This document shows positions 1 through 11,282 of a DNA stretch of 64,000 nt, piece after piece (position 1 is the first letter of the stretch; every line of letters begins with the position of its first letter). The DNA is from Fragum whitleyi (Eukaryota > Mollusca > Bivalvia > Cardiida > Cardiidae), in NCBI GenBank assembly GCA_948146395.1, contig OX411547.1, positions 62,005,610 to 62,069,609 on the forward strand. The letters are read 5' to 3'. The position numbers and the translations under genes are program-made. The notes beneath the pieces are model-generated. The model was not told the DNA's origin and made no database searches. It saw nothing but the letters and a program-made list of their open reading frames with translations.

Positions 1-164
1 ATTTGAAACAAATGGCAGTGTTTTGATGCGTATTGTCATCAATTTATTTTATGCCTAGAAGACCTTCACATTTGACCGGAGGGTTGATTCGAGAGCAGTA
101 ACGAAACGTTTTTTTAATCAAGCGAATTAACAGAAGTACTACTAGAAGCCGAATTACCTAAACA

Positions 165-576
165 AAAGCACCGCAAGCGGGTGCCAACGCTCGGCTGTTT
201 ATTATTTCTTAGGCAAATGTAAATCTATGAACTTGGTATCTACCGAAAGGGCTTGTCCTAAGCAATGATCATGTGAAATATGAATGCTCTATGACTTACC
301 ATTCAAAAGTTATGACCAAGTTTCTTTCAAGGAATTAGACCTTGAAAAATGACCTTGACCTTGACTAGTGACCTTGGACTTGGTACCTACAGAAAGTTCA
401 CTTGTCCCAAGTAATGATCATGTGAAATATGAAGTCTCTGTCACTTACCATTCAAAAGTTGTGACCAAGGTTAAAGTTTGTCACGCTTTCGCCAACGCCA
501 ACAACAACGCCAACGACAACGCCAACGACACCAAGGGGATCATAATACCTCGGGTTTTCTTCGAAAACAGCTGAGC
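165..576 (+). repeat. AGCTC-type tandem-unit repeat
   Basis: Begins CACCGCAAGCGGGTGCCAAC and ends near GAAAACAGCTGAGCTAA. Inside are two units of about 125 bp sharing AGTAATGATCATGTGAAATA and CACTTACCATTCAAAAGTT, then a GCCAACGCCAACAAC short tandem run. The plan (GC-rich start, tandem units, short GC-rich run, closing GAGCTAA) recurs at 49.1-50.3 kb. The 68-codon open frame here is a by-product of the repeat. Confidence 0.6.
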
Positions 577-910
577 TAAGGATGACCTAAAAGATGACCC
601 AAAATTACCACACTTACGTCCGAGGCAGTTCACGGAAAAGTCCGAGCGATGTTTTGAATGGGGTGAGCCGTGACTGAGGTCAAAAGGGGGGGCAGCGATC
701 CACTTTTTGTGCTGGATTGATACGTTTTTGAGTTTAGGGCATTACATTTCGAATCCATTCCTAGTTTGCATGTTAGCCAGCAATAATATCGACTGATATT
801 TATCCAAATACAATAAATCTATTTACAGGAAAACAGTTCGGAAGCTTTTAGCTACGTAAATCATGGATTTATCCGCAGATGTAGTAAGATTACTCAGTAT
901 CGGTTGTACT
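577..910. other. No gene or repeat recognised
   Basis: Unique-looking AT-rich sequence with a G-run near 680-690. No splice-flanked coding segment or inverted repeat was identified. Confidence 0.5.
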
Positions 911-1290
911 GGTACAGTTAAAAACATCGTGAAATTTACACTCGTTCCGATAAAAAAAATCCTTCTAAATCGTTTACTCAGCGCTTCATTTATTCATACA
1001 ACACTCAGTCAAATCGATCAAAAACGCTCCAAAATTATTAGACAACATTTTGAAATCGTTCAAGACAACCAACATTTAATTCAAATTGATTAAATGATTC
1101 TACGATTTTATTGGCCAGTGTGGTTTTTAATGTGTCTAATTGGTCCACAAAGAGAAAAGTATGTATATTTTATGAAAGAAAGGTGATTAATATCGCTGAT
1201 TTTTTCATCCTGAACAAAACTGGCGATTTTGGATTATCCCCATTAATTCTACAGAAAACTCACTCCAAATTCATTCATATTGTCAGTTTT
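910..1290 (-). mobile_element. MITE-A copy, minus orientation, 3'-truncated
   Basis: Starts TACAGTTAAAAACATCGTGA and continues with the GCGCTTCATTTATTC arm, the AATTGGTCC block and the central palindrome (ATATCGCTGATTTTTTCATC). It fades after CTCCAAATTCATTCATATTG. The 76- and 66-codon frames here are internal to the element and do not look like genes. Confidence 0.75.
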
Positions 1291-1935
1291 CGAATTTTTT
1301 ACAATACCTAAATGCTTTTACTATAGCCGAATCTACAAATTAGCATTTCTGGCTAATTTTTGATGAAACGAAGGTATTCGTCACATGTCGATGCACTTAC
1401 GTGAAATGATCGTAATCTGAACGTCAGTGATCGCCAAGAATCGACAGAGAACGCTAGCAAAAAGTTCCTCGTGTGGGGAAGGCACATAGGCAAACGTTTA
1501 ACGTTTTCTTTAGTATCTCAATTGGTTTAAATTTTACACCGCTTTGGAAGCAAGTGCACGTGCATAGCAGAGTATAATTTGCATGCAGTTTGCACCGTTT
1601 TTGGTCATCTTGAATACAGGGCCGTTACTGCGTGTTATATTATCGCTAGATATAACTAAATCCACACGCTCATCACACGCTAGCGCCAAAAAAATTGAAC
1701 CATTAAAACGTTATAAGAACGCTTTCTTGGACGTCACGACGTAAACGACCGATTATGCTAAAAATCATTGCCTGTTGGTTACAGAATTTTTTTTCCGTTA
1801 GTAGTTAAACGACACAAATCATAGTAATTTACACTTCAATGGAATAGATGTTATATGGTATGCCTTGGGAAGTGTGCTCATAACGTTTCAAATATTTTGA
1901 TACATTTACCTTTGGATGTATTCGTTGTTTTTTAA

Positions 1936-2090
1936 TGTAATGGACCGGTAATAGTTCCGCAGCGTTTCGGAAGAATTAAAATTAAACAGTGTTAACTGAG
2001 GTTTCTTAATGATTTTCATTTGGAAACCTCGATCAACATTGTGAAATTTCATTGGTGCCGAAATGTTGCAGACCTATTTTGAATCCAATA
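1936..2090. mobile_element. Decayed copy of the small TTAA-type foldback seen at 38.5 kb
   Basis: ATGGACCGGTAATAGTTCCG at the left and GTGCCGAAATGTTGCAGACC at the right form imperfect inverted ends. The central GGTTTCTTAATGATTTTCAT corresponds to the hairpin centre of the element at 38474-38637. The ends no longer carry clear TTAA flanks. Confidence 0.55.
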
Positions 2091-2740
2091 CGTCAAAAAA
2101 AAGTCCCATCGTCGCGGATTTCTTTGTTCCAATCTGGCTTCGAAGAGAGTCGTTTTATAGGCATTGCCAAAATTAGATCATTCAGTTTTAAAACATCGCG
2201 AGCTTGACATTTGAACGATTTTTTGAAGGAATTGTGAATAAATTAACTCGACAAAGCCTCATCATGAGAAATTGTCGCCACCTCGACCAGATAATATCGA
2301 CATTTTAGACACTAAGAGATTATTCACTATATATCATATTCATTTTTTTAACTGCCTTACATGTATTTCAATAAAAGAAGAGACAGTAGGTACATCGATA
2401 ACGTAATCTGCCTCAACTGCGCCGTCCAATAGACTACGAGACACAATTATGTTGATTTTTTGGCAAAGTCAACCTGTAAGCGCCTTTGTTGATGGATTGC
2501 TTCCGCTCTATATGAAAATTTGTTACCAAGGAAATGACGCCGGAAGCTTTTAGCATCGCTTACATAATTTAGATGTTCGGTACATTAACTCCCAACAGTC
2601 AGCGCACTGTAAAAAATTTGAATGGAAAATAGATTTATCAAAAATTCGTATTGTAGCTCATTTATGACTTCAGTTTATAGAGCCGTGAAATTGACGATGA
2701 GCCAAATAAAACAATACTACAGTTATAGGGCTGTCACATC
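2091..2740. other. No gene recognised
   Basis: AT-rich, non-repetitive as far as I can see within this window. No coding signal supported. Confidence 0.45.
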
Positions 2741-3175
2741 TTAACGTTTTAGCCAGCGTGTGCGGAACGTGTTGGATTTTTTATAACACGCTGCGAACAC
2801 GTCGGGTACGCTATGGACTCGTTCCGCACACGCTATCGGCACGCTGTAACACGTTGGCACACGTTGCGATACGCTGAGTATCTCATAAAATTTTGTGCAT
2901 GCACAAAATTTCTCAGCGTGTGCCGAACGTGTTGGAACACGATCCGCACTCGTTCCGCACACGTTCCGAACACGCTCAGCACGCCAGAGACACGCTAGGA
3001 GCTCGTTCACTTAGGCTACGGACACGCTAGAAACACTTTCGCCCAAAGTTTAACGTGCTTCTAGCGTGTCTCCAGCGTACTGGGAACGTCTGCATAGCGT
3101 GTCTTCAGCGTACTGAACGTGTGTCTAGCGCGTTGCCAGCGAGTTCACAGCGTGTTTCTGGCGTATGACAGCGTT
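2741..3175. repeat. ACACGCT/AGCGTGT short-motif array with palindromic centres
   Basis: About 430 bp densely packed with the 7-mer ACACGCT or its complement AGCGTGT, and near variants (CACGTT, GTACGCT), spaced roughly 10-13 bp. Orientation switches within the array. Around 2893-2916 lies a perfect palindrome AAATTTTGTGCATGCACAAAATTT flanked by ACGCTGAG and CTCAGCGT. A second centre near 3045 pairs CACGCTAGAAACAC with GTGCTTCTAGCGTG. Far more GC-rich than its surroundings. The overlapping frames on both strands (2741-3010 minus, 2813-2998 plus) are repeat artefacts. The class of element is unknown to me. Confidence 0.8.
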
Positions 3176-4153
3176 TCAGTTTTCAATGGAAATATAAAAG
3201 TTCCGCTGCATTTTTGTCTTGGATTTCTACCATTAGCTTGTCGTAAATAAATAAATTTGTACATGTACGTGTGTATGACCCTTTTGGCATGTTGATATCT
3301 GCATGTTTCCTCATGACCAGTCTAAGAATGACTTGAAATCTCGATTATAAGTAGCATTCTCTATATTTGACGATGAACGATTTCGTTTTTATAAACCTCC
3401 GATTGCTACTCAAAGAGTTAAGTTATTTAAATATTTGAATCTTTAATCCTTGATACGCGCTCTATTCGTTGTTTTACATGGGTAAAAAATGCCGCGGAGT
3501 TTCGAACACGTTTTACTTGAAATATTTGATTATTCACAAAGAAAAGACCAAACAATCATAAAAGAAATGTCTTAAAATAAAACAAATGTAAGGAGAAACT
3601 CGAGTTCAAAGATAACATAAGTTGCTGGGGGTATTTTTGGCATTTCTTTTAAGGATAAAAAATATGTCGAAAGCTGTCGTATTTCCTTTGAAGACAAACT
3701 AGAGTGATCGGTATATCCTAAAAGTTCTTATTTCATTTTGTGTCTTCGAGTTTTCTTTCCTTTCTATAACATTACGTTATCTGATGAGCTATTCTTTTTT
3801 GGTTTCCCGTATTCGTGAAGAATTCAAAGATCAAGGCCTATGTCACCCTGCAATAATTACAAGAAGCGGGCGTAGATTAACCGTAATCTGTGATCAAAGA
3901 TGCAAATAATAATATAAAGACTCGATGGACATGTTTTCAAACAACTCGATGATATTAGAAAACCAACAATATTTCGTTTTTGTAAAATAAATCTCATTTA
4001 TTAAGTTATCGAACCCCGTGTAATGCAACCAGCGTTAAAAGCCTTCCGTTATGATTTCCTGCAGATTGAATTTTTACATAACACGGAACCTCTTTATGGT
4101 CATAAAAATAATCAATCTTTTCCTAAGTTGACTCCCGATTTTCTGTAGGACTT
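3176..4153. other. No gene recognised (about 980 bp)
   Basis: AT-rich sequence without an open frame over 60 codons, a clear inverted repeat, or similarity to other parts of this window that I could see. Confidence 0.45.
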
Positions 4154-4339
4154 TGGGCCCGAGGTAATTAAACCTTTCTCATTCTCAACTCAAATTTTTC
4201 TTCAACTTCAACTTAAGATGAAACCCGTTATTCTGTTGTAATACCTTCTTAAATGTATGACAAGAAAGGATAATATAAAAAGTTGTTTATATTTTTATTT
4301 TAATTTCAAGTTTGAGAAAATTCTCATCTCGGGCCCTGA
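4154..4339. mobile_element. FB-C foldback element
   Basis: Ends are TGGGCCCGAGGTAATTAAAC on the left and CATCTCGGGCCCTGA on the right, with inner arms AACTCAAATTTTTC and TTTGAGAAAATTC. Other copies lie at 12391-12651 and 52599-52852. The CTGATGAGTCTGAGGAAAG at its right edge resembles a hammerhead core only by chance (see rejected items). Confidence 0.7.
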
Positions 4340-4629
4340 TGAGTCTGAGGAAAGGCTTTTGATTGTAGTAATGTTTTTTTTAAGCAAACGGACGAAATGA
4401 TTTATCTAGACGGATCGAACAAAAGATTAAATTGGTTTCATGTACCAGTCCAAAGTTTCTCTGATAATATTTTAATCCGAAAGAGATTTTCTGACACTAA
4501 AACCACAAAATGAGCATTGACTGTAAATCCACAGAATAAAGACGTACATACACAATATTTGCACCACCACAATCCATTTCTCTTTGAATTTGGGCACTTC
4601 ATTTTTGTTATTGAAAACAGATCTCATGA

Positions 4630-5175
4630 TATAGTTAAAAACATTGTAAATTCAAATTTAAATATTCAAATTTAAATATTTTATTGCATAATCAGGCCAC
4701 CGGCCCATACACAAGGATACAATACAATTAGAACAATTCAATTTATAAATATTGACAATATGAATGACTTTGGAATGATTTTGGATTGAGATTGAATGAG
4801 ATTGTGGAGGGAGTTTTGAGTTTTGAGTGAAATTTAAGGGAGGTAATCCAATTTCGCAAATTAGTTCAAGATAAACAAAATAAGCGATATTTATTACCTC
4901 CCTTTCATAAAATAAAAGTACTTTTTCTCTTTGTGTGTCTTCGTGGACCAATCAGACACTTTAAAATCCACTCGAGCCAATAAAGTCTTAAATAATTTGA
5001 TCGATTTGAATTAAATGTTGGTCGGCTTGAACGATTTCGAAATGTTTTCTAATGATATTGGTGCGTTTTTGATCGATTTGAGCGAGTGTTTTGATGAATG
5101 AATCGAGCACTGAGTGAATGACTTCGAATGATTTTGATCGGAATGAGTGTCAATTTCACGATGCTCTTAGCTGTA
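4630..5175 (+). mobile_element. MITE-A copy, interrupted by a LINE tail
   Basis: Left end TATAGTTAAAAACATTGTAA, right end CACGATGCTCTTAGCTGTA. The central palindrome GGGAGGTAATCCAATTTCGC...TTATTACCTCCC is well kept, and the right arm has GAGCACTGAGTGAATGAC. The LINE 3' fragment at 4647-4750 sits in the left arm. Confidence 0.8.
4647..4750 (-). mobile_element. LINE 3'-end fragment inserted in a MITE-A
   Basis: Minus strand reads GTATGGGCCGGTGGCCTGAT, then TATGCAATAAAA and two copies of a roughly 15-bp ATATTTAAATTTGA-type tail. The GGGCCGGTGGCC-AATAAA block matches the 3' terminus of the LINE at 56.5 kb. It interrupts a MITE-A copy between its outer arm (acattgtaaatt) and the GACAATATGAATGACTTTGG continuation, as expected for a severely 5'-truncated LINE insertion. 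Confidence 0.7.
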
Positions 5176-5390
5176 TGACCACACTGCAGATTTGCTAGTC
5201 TAAGATAAACAATGCAATCTTATCAGATGACAGAAAAAATAGAACAGCAAACTCATGGGAATTGTAATATAGATGAGGTTTTACCGATAGCGAGCCATGT
5301 AATTGCTTTTGATCAATTATTAAAGACTTATGGTTGAGAAATGCTTTATGCAATATCAACTTGTTTTCACGACTTTCTGATCACATAATT

Positions 5391-5460
5391 GCAGTTACTA
5401 GCATCAAATCATTTCTAAATCGCTCGCTTATCGCTCCATTTAATGCTTCGAAACACTGAG

Positions 5461-5491
<31 letters not shown>

Positions 5492-5680
5492 AAAAAAAAA
5501 AAAAAAAAAACGCTCCGACATCGACTCAAATCGCTTCAGACTCATTCAATACGGTCATCATCTCATTCAAATTGATAGCAAATTTTACGATTTTATTGGT
5601 TGGTGTGGATATAAAGCGATATAAAGCTTCTAATTGGTCATACAACTTTAAGTCTATAACTTCCCACAAAAGTCAAACAT
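5391..5680 (-). mobile_element. Decayed MITE-A, minus orientation, with a C21A29 tract inside
   Basis: AGTTACTAGCATCAAATCAT, CGCTCGCTTATCGCTCCATT and CGAAACACTGAG match the minus-orientation arm. 21 C and then 29 A follow (5461-5510), after which CGCTCCGACATCGACTCAAA resumes the arm. The 133-codon frame is a read-through of this tract and not a gene. Confidence 0.6.
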
Positions 5681-5707
5681 TTAAAACTAATCCAACGCAT
5701 TCATTAT

Positions 5708-5865
5708 GCCCCCCTTCAAAAAAGAGGTGGTATATTACTTTGCACTTGTCGGACGGTCGGTCGACCGGTCGGTCGGTCGGACGGACCGTTTTTTTTCCGG
5801 AGCATATCTCAAAAAGTATGCTAGCTATAATCATGAAACTTTAGCAAACATCCTTTTATTATTTA
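5708..5865 (+). repeat. CGGT/CGGAC-type dispersed repeat
   Basis: AAGAGGTGGTATATTACTTT, then a run of CGGTCGGT/CGGACGGA, then TTTTCCGGAGCATATCTCAA and AAAGTATGCTAGCTATAATC. The complementary arrangement occurs at 63345-63465. From memory this is a type of repeat frequent in bivalve genomes; class uncertain. Confidence 0.65.
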
Positions 5866-6111
5866 AATTCCCAAATCATGACCCTTTGATAATCTCAAAA
5901 TGTTCATTACTGTTTTATCCCAATCCGTTCAAATCACCGATTTTGTATGTGATAAATGTAGCACAAATAATGAACAACCCCGAGTATTCCCAAAGTACCC
6001 TTATAATGCAAATAGACTAGAGAATTAGAATATAGAATTAGACTTTGTAAAAGATAAAATCTTCCGAGACATGGGCATTATAAAATCTAATATATTTTGC
6101 GATTGATTTTT

Positions 6112-6668
6112 TTTTAGCTCACCTAGGCAAGAATTGGTCATGGTTAGCTTTTTGTGGTTAGGCAAATGTCCGTCTTCCGTTGTGCGACGTGCGTCCTGAG
6201 TCGTCAACATTTACCCTTTATGCACTCTGAAGGCAACAGTTTATGCCCTATCAACATGAAATTATATTGAACTTATTTTAATAAAATCTCGGGCGAGTTC
6301 GAAATTCGGCCAACTCGGGTAAAAAAAATAGGTTACTGGATATTCTTATAAAAACCTTCTATGCACCATAGAGGTCCCATTTTTGGCCCTACCAAACTGG
6401 AAGTTGGTAAGAATGATTCTCTGGATAAAATATTAAACGTGTTGTATTTACTCGGGTCAAAATTAGGTCACTGGGTCAAATCATAGAAAAGAATCTAATG
6501 CACTGTAGATGCCACATATTTACCCTGATTTACCTGAAACTTGGTCAGAATGATTGCCTACATGTAATTTCAGACAAGTGAACGTTGGTAAAAACTAGGT
6601 CACTTGGTCAAACCTTAGAAAACCCTTGTATGCTCTCTAGAGGTCACAGTTTTAGCCTAACAAACCAC
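6112..6668 (+). repeat. AGCTC-type tandem-unit repeat
   Basis: Opens TTAGCTCACCTAGGCAAG, has the CCGTCTTCCGTTGTGCGACG run and GTCGTCAACATTTACC, then three diverged units of about 155 bp carrying ATGCACyrTAGAGGTC and AACTTGGTCAGAATGATT-type blocks. Same architecture as 31641-32662. Non-coding. Confidence 0.65.
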
Positions 6669-7484
6669 AAAATTGGCAAACGATTATCTTGCTGGAAAGC
6701 ATCAACGACATTGTTTTAGTTTCTCACAATTCTTTCAAAGCATGCTTTTAATAATTTTAAGACAGGCGATTAGAGACCACTATGGCCCTCTTATTTTATT
6801 TATTGCGAAGAAATTTACGAGAGGAAAAGTATTGAGACGGGGCTCAATTTGTAAAGTTCATTTGAGGGGTACATTCAAACACTATTGATGAATTGTAAAT
6901 ACCAAACTCTTAAAACGATATTTACTAAGTTCAACACAGATAATGTTATCGAAACGTTCAAGAAATTTTACCCCGCTTTAAATATATAACAACGCTAAAA
7001 GATGGGTTTTTTAACGTTAACGAATGATCTTAAACGCAGTGCATTGTAGCTTGAATAGGTAAGGCTGTATAAACGATTCTCGTCACCAATTTACGAGAGT
7101 TTTGATACAAGATCTTTCAGCTTACGTTACGAATTTAGTGCTAATACAAAGTTGATGAATCATTAGGGACCTACGTCATTTATTAATAGATAATGAAATT
7201 TTGTATAACTATATTAAATTTCCCATTACTTCGTGCATCATTTCTAATTATGATTTCGAAATTCATAATTAAATTTTCTGTTAATTTCGTCTTATGTTCC
7301 TTTTTGTCGTGACTTAATTGCTACTTTAAAACACGCTCATTTGCATTAGCTGTAACTCGTTAGATTACCGTAAACAACATCATGAAATTGACAAAGTCAA
7401 AGTCAAGTCAAATATCTTATTCGGCAAAAGTGAATTGAGCTAGATGATTGATGATTTCTGCAGAAGAACTACCCATCAACTGAA
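6669..7484. other. No gene recognised (about 815 bp)
   Basis: AT-rich; the 71-codon frame at 6673-6888 continues the repeat boundary and has no recognisable domain. No splice or RNA gene signal supported. Confidence 0.45.
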
Positions 7485-8187
7485 TCAACTTTTGCTTTGT
7501 ATGCCACCAAGATTAGATCTCATGCTTGTGTATTTTGGACAAATCAGTATAAGATGACATTCATCTTCAACGACATTCATTGAGCAATGCTCACACAATC
7601 TATAGTCTCGAACTATATTGTTATAACGACCCGTTTCAATAGAAAATTTATGATCTGAACATCTAAGTTTAGATAAAGCGCGTCTATATTTACTGTTGCT
7701 AACAAGTGAAAGATAGATTTCCTTTTCAAAGTTTACTTTACAGAGACAATACGAGGATAATTTGTTTGAAGAATGGATATCGCCATACCACTGTTGTAGA
7801 TACTGATCTCGTATCCTCTGTATTAAAGCTGATACGTGCGCAGCATCTACATCAGCCCTTTTCCATAAATATTGAAAACCCATTTCGTTCAATAACTCTC
7901 TTATATTGTTAAACCATAATTTATAATTACTAGAGTCATAAGAGTAATATTCACATAAAAGCCTGTACATCATAGCGTCTGGACGCTTTGTTATTCTAAA
8001 CCAATATTTAACAGCTCTAATTCTGCGGATAACAGTCATTGGAAATCGTCCGAATTCACCATATAGAGCTATACTAGATATTTTTTCGTTGAGTCAAGGA
8101 TCATGTTTTAATAAATCTTAAATGAATTTTTCGACGTCTGGTGATTTGGGAAATCCCCACACTTCGGAGCAATAGTTTGACAAAGTG
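7485..8187 (-). pseudogene. LINE ORF2 C-terminal fragment (second, older LINE)
   Basis: Minus-strand reading starts NYCSEVWGFPKSPDVEKF at about 8180 and passes two in-frame stops (TAA near 8128, TGA near 8100). It continues LYGEFGRFPMTVIRRIRAVK and then 184 open residues ending with LRCSDHKFSIETGRYNN and CEHCSMNVVEDECHLILICP. Every block lines up with the C-terminal third of the LINE at 56.9 kb (CFGSEIWG, LGECGRYPLSI, FRCSNHQLEIETGRY, CKLC...EDEYHFLLLCP). It is a related but distinct lineage. The RT core is missing: the fragment abuts a MITE-A copy at 8187, so its 5' part was lost or never copied. It carries no ORF start of its own. Confidence 0.86.
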
Positions 8188-8604
8188 AAAGATTTAGGAA
8201 TGATTTGGGAATGACATTGATTGAGAGTGATGAGTGAGTTTTGAGTGAAATGAAAGGAAAGTAATCCAATATCGCTACTTTTGTTCATGGTCAACAAAAT
8301 TAGCGAAAGAAATTACACCCCTTTCATAAAATATACATACAAGTTCTATAATTAGCTTACTGTTTCTATAAGGCCAAATCAGCACTTGTAATTTCAATAA
8401 TGTAAGAAAAATTGCGATTTTTTTGCTCTATTTTCTTAAAATGTAATGGTTGGATCTTAAAATGTATCTGTTTTAGTGATTTATGAGCGTTTTTGGATGG
8501 CTTGAGTGAGAGTTTTGAATGAAAAATTGGATCTCTGAGCGAGTGATTTTGAATGGTTTTGATCGGAATGATTTCCGATTTCACGATTTAATTAACTGTG
8601 GCTG
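8186..8604 (+). mobile_element. MITE-A copy lacking its left terminus
   Basis: Begins at TGACAAAGTGAAAGATTTAG, directly abutting the LINE fragment, so the outermost 20 bp are missing. It retains AAAGGAAAGTAATCCAATAT, the palindrome centre and the right end TTTCACGATTTAATTAACTG. Confidence 0.72.
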
Positions 8605-8765
8605 ATTAAGTATTTCTCTTGGCGGCATATCCTTGATTCACTCGTACGAACTCTGATTTTCACCCGCATGTAACAAGCATCAATTGTCTTTTTTCCGATT
8701 GGCAAACCCGAAGCAGCATAATTTTGATTGAAATTATTAGGCTCCAGTGGAATAGTATGTCTAAA

Positions 8766-9175
8766 CCCAGTGGCGAACACAGAGGGGTTTTTTTTTGGGG
8801 GGGGGGGGGTGTTCAAACGACCCCCTCCAAAGCTCAGGCAATTGATTATCATGTACAATTTCAATTAACTCTTCTCCAGCTGTTCACGAAATATTCCCGT
8901 TGGAAGCAAGGCCTAGAGCTTAGGAAGACAGTAAAGACTAAGATCAATCACACAATTCTGCAGTCCGATCTTAGTATATACTGTCTGCGATCTATTTGAT
9001 TTCGTGATGAAAATCATGGAGCAGTCTTCTTTATATGCGAAAGAAATTGGAAATTTGTTTAAAAATATTTAAATTCAGCAGAATAAAGGGTAAAATTGTG
9101 TAAGATAAGGGAAACAAACACCCTTTATGCATGTTCGAACCCTTTTTATAGAAATCCTAGATCCGCCTTTGATAC
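8766..9175. mobile_element. Short inverted-repeat element with 'GTGGCGAAC...GATCCGCC' ends
   Basis: Left CCAGTGGCGAACACAGAGGG followed by a long G run; right AAATCCTAGATCCGCCTTTG. The two ends are imperfect complements (CAGTGGCG.A.C.AG against CTAGATCCGCC.TTG). Similar ends are common in invertebrate non-autonomous DNA elements. The poly-T/poly-G tract at 8788-8812 is probably error-prone. Confidence 0.5.
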
Positions 9176-9367
9176 CGGCGGTGTGCGAATCAAAACGAAA
9201 GGATATTCAGCTGGATCGGTCGCCACAAAATAACTTGGTTATTTTTTTGTTTGTCTTTAATCCAGTTAAAAAAAAACACACACACACACATAAAAAATTG
9301 TATATGGTGATAAGTATGCATGTATTACAACTTACCCATTCTTAAGGCCTCCAATATATTCGTTCAT

Positions 9368-9894
9368 TCTAATCAGTCACTCAAAACTATCTGAAATAAT
9401 TCAAAAAGACTCATTTCAATTATTGACGGGTGTTAATTCTATAGCGTCTGATTGGTTCAGTTAAAAACATCGTGAAATTAACTAGATGGATGATTTTGAA
9501 TAATTTCGGAATGAAATTGAATGAGTGTGTTGGGTGAGTTTTGAGTGAAATATAAAGGAGGTAATTCAATATCGCTAATTTTGTTCATCATGAACATAAT
9601 TAGCGATATTCATTACCTCTTTAACAAGACATGAATACAAGTTCTATAAAAAGCTTCCTATATCTTCAAGAACTAATAAGACGCTTACATTTTCAAAAGT
9701 GTCAGTGAAATCGCGATGTTTTTCAATCTTTACCTATTTTGAATAAAGTTGTTGATACTTTCTTTTTCAATGAGTTTGGAGCATTTTTGAATGGTTTGAG
9801 GGAGTGTTTGGAATGAATGAATGGAACGCTGAGCGAGTGATTTGGAATGGTTATGAACGAGATGAATGTCCTTTGCACGATGTTGTTAACTGTA
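9368..9894 (+). mobile_element. MITE-A copy (9457-9894) preceded by a minus-orientation MITE-A fragment
   Basis: 9368-9450 holds a short minus-orientation arm (CACTCAAAACTATCTGAAAT, GCGTCTGATTGGTTC). The full copy then starts TTCAGTTAAAAACATCGTGA and ends CACGATGTTGTTAACTGTA. Its central palindrome is GGAGGTAATTCAATATCGCT against TATTCATTACCTC. Confidence 0.8.
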
Positions 9895-9999
9895 TGCGAA
9901 GAGGGATAAACAGAAAAATACGTAGTTTTTATGTAGGGTGATATGAAACATCAAATGACCGTAATTACTGATATCATATTATTATCATCCATTGATTTC

Positions 10000-10095
10000 A
10001 TTCATAACTCGCTCACCCCCCTCATTCAATTTCATTCCATTTTTTTTAAATAAGTTACCATGTCAATTCATTTCACGATGTTATTAACTATATAT
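10000..10095 (-). mobile_element. MITE-A terminal fragment
   Basis: CATAACTCGCTCACCCCCCT, CATTCAATTTCATTCCAT and TTTCACGATGTTATTAACTA match the last 95 bp of a minus-orientation copy. Confidence 0.65.
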
Positions 10096-10612
10096 AATGA
10101 TAAAAACGAAACTTTGTCTAATTTTCAAGATGAGTTGAAGAGTTTAATTGTATTGGACAAGCAACAAATTTGATATACTTTTTATGGTAGGGCCGAAGTA
10201 TTGCCATATATCGAGTGGATTCTGATCATTTTTTATTCAATACATTTCGCAATCATATAACGTCGTTGGAAGAATGACTTCATTTCATGCATTATGGTGC
10301 CATTTTCATCAATTTGATACAATGTACCAATAATTCCGGAGAAACCACTACGATTCCAAAACGGTCTCTGCACCACACTCACGGTAGCGGTAGATTAACA
10401 GACCTATCTATGGTACATGTAGATCTTAATCAAATTGAATTTTCACTTTTACGAAATTCCATTGAAATACGTTCTTGGCGAATTTCATATTTGTTATACT
10501 GCTTTGATAAGAAAGTATTAAACGTGGTTTATTGAATTTCAATGAATGACGTTTTTAATGTTCCAATTCCGTCATTGTTTTTATTTATCCGATTTCTGGC
10601 CAATCGTCTTTT
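10096..10612. other. No gene recognised
   Basis: AT-rich. The 82-codon frame at 10287-10535 shows no domain, signal peptide or conserved motif, and I treat it as chance. Confidence 0.45.
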
Positions 10613-10822
10613 CCCCCGACGGCGACATTCATTCTTTCCGACTAACTGTCTATCATCAATGGGTGAATAATCGTAGAACTATGTAAGACAGTAGCTGGAG
10701 ACTAGGAAAGGATGTGATGGCAGTACTAGTGAGGGAAATACAAGTAATCCATTGTTAGGTGTTCCAGCCGCTGCGATATAACTGAAAAATGTTGAAAGCG
10801 CCGTAAAACCCCTATTCAAACA
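10613..10822 (+). mobile_element. SINE-A, 5'-truncated
   Basis: Starts within the tRNA-related head (CCCCCGACGGCGACATTCAT). It then follows the body of the copy at 40124-40394: ATTCTTTCCGACTAACTGTC, AATGGGTGAATAATCGTAGA, CAGTAGCTGGAGACTAGGAA, CCATTGTTAGGTGTTCCAGC, ending GAAAGCGCCGTAAAACCCCT. Loss of the 5' head is the usual sign of incomplete target-primed reverse transcription. Confidence 0.82.
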
Positions 10823-11159
10823 GAGAAATAATCGTCTTTTCCGATTTTTCGAGATTGCGAGACGAATACTCCCGTTCCCCTTGAGATTCAAAATAAACAA
10901 TGTAAATTTCAAATGCTTTTATCAATCTTTCTGCTGGGTCTGTTGACCGAGATAGTTTTTCCCTAGATATATTGACCGACTAATTTCGGGACCACCAGCA
11001 AAAGCGGTCGTTAAAGAAAAGGTAGTTAGGTACACATTTACACTCATGTCATGGAAAAAAAGAGACCTTATGAAAATGTCTTTGTTAACATTGTAAGAGG
11101 TAACAATTTTCGCTCATAATCTTTCTGAAAATATTAGACCTTAGTCCTCCATTTCTCCC

Positions 11160-11260
11160 TCCTTCAAACTCCACTCAAACCCCATTCATCACACTCTTTT
11201 ATTTTCGTTCTTAATTCCATAAATACCATTCACCTTGTCAATTTCAACCGGCACTAGTCA
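11160..11260 (-). mobile_element. MITE-A terminal fragment
   Basis: CAAACTCCACTCAAACCCCA, CACACTCTTTTATTTTCG and ATTCACCTTGTCAATTTCAA match the end of a minus-orientation copy; the outer terminus has been lost. Confidence 0.6.
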
Positions 11261-11282
11261 AGAATCAAATGTATCAAATCAA

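Noticed and set aside
2741..3010. Overlapping 89- and 61-codon frames on opposite strands
   Set aside because: Both arise from the ACACGCT/AGCGTGT array, which lacks stop triplets; there is no conserved domain.
4336..4360. CTGATGAGTCTGAGGAAAG resembling a hammerhead ribozyme core
   Set aside because: The stretch between CTGATGA and GAAA does not form a stem II, and no matching cleavage-site helices surround it. It is the edge of an FB-C element, whose other copies read differently here.
5443..5844. 133-codon frame
   Set aside because: Starts with poly-Pro/poly-Lys from the C21A29 tract and continues through a decayed MITE-A and a CGGT repeat.
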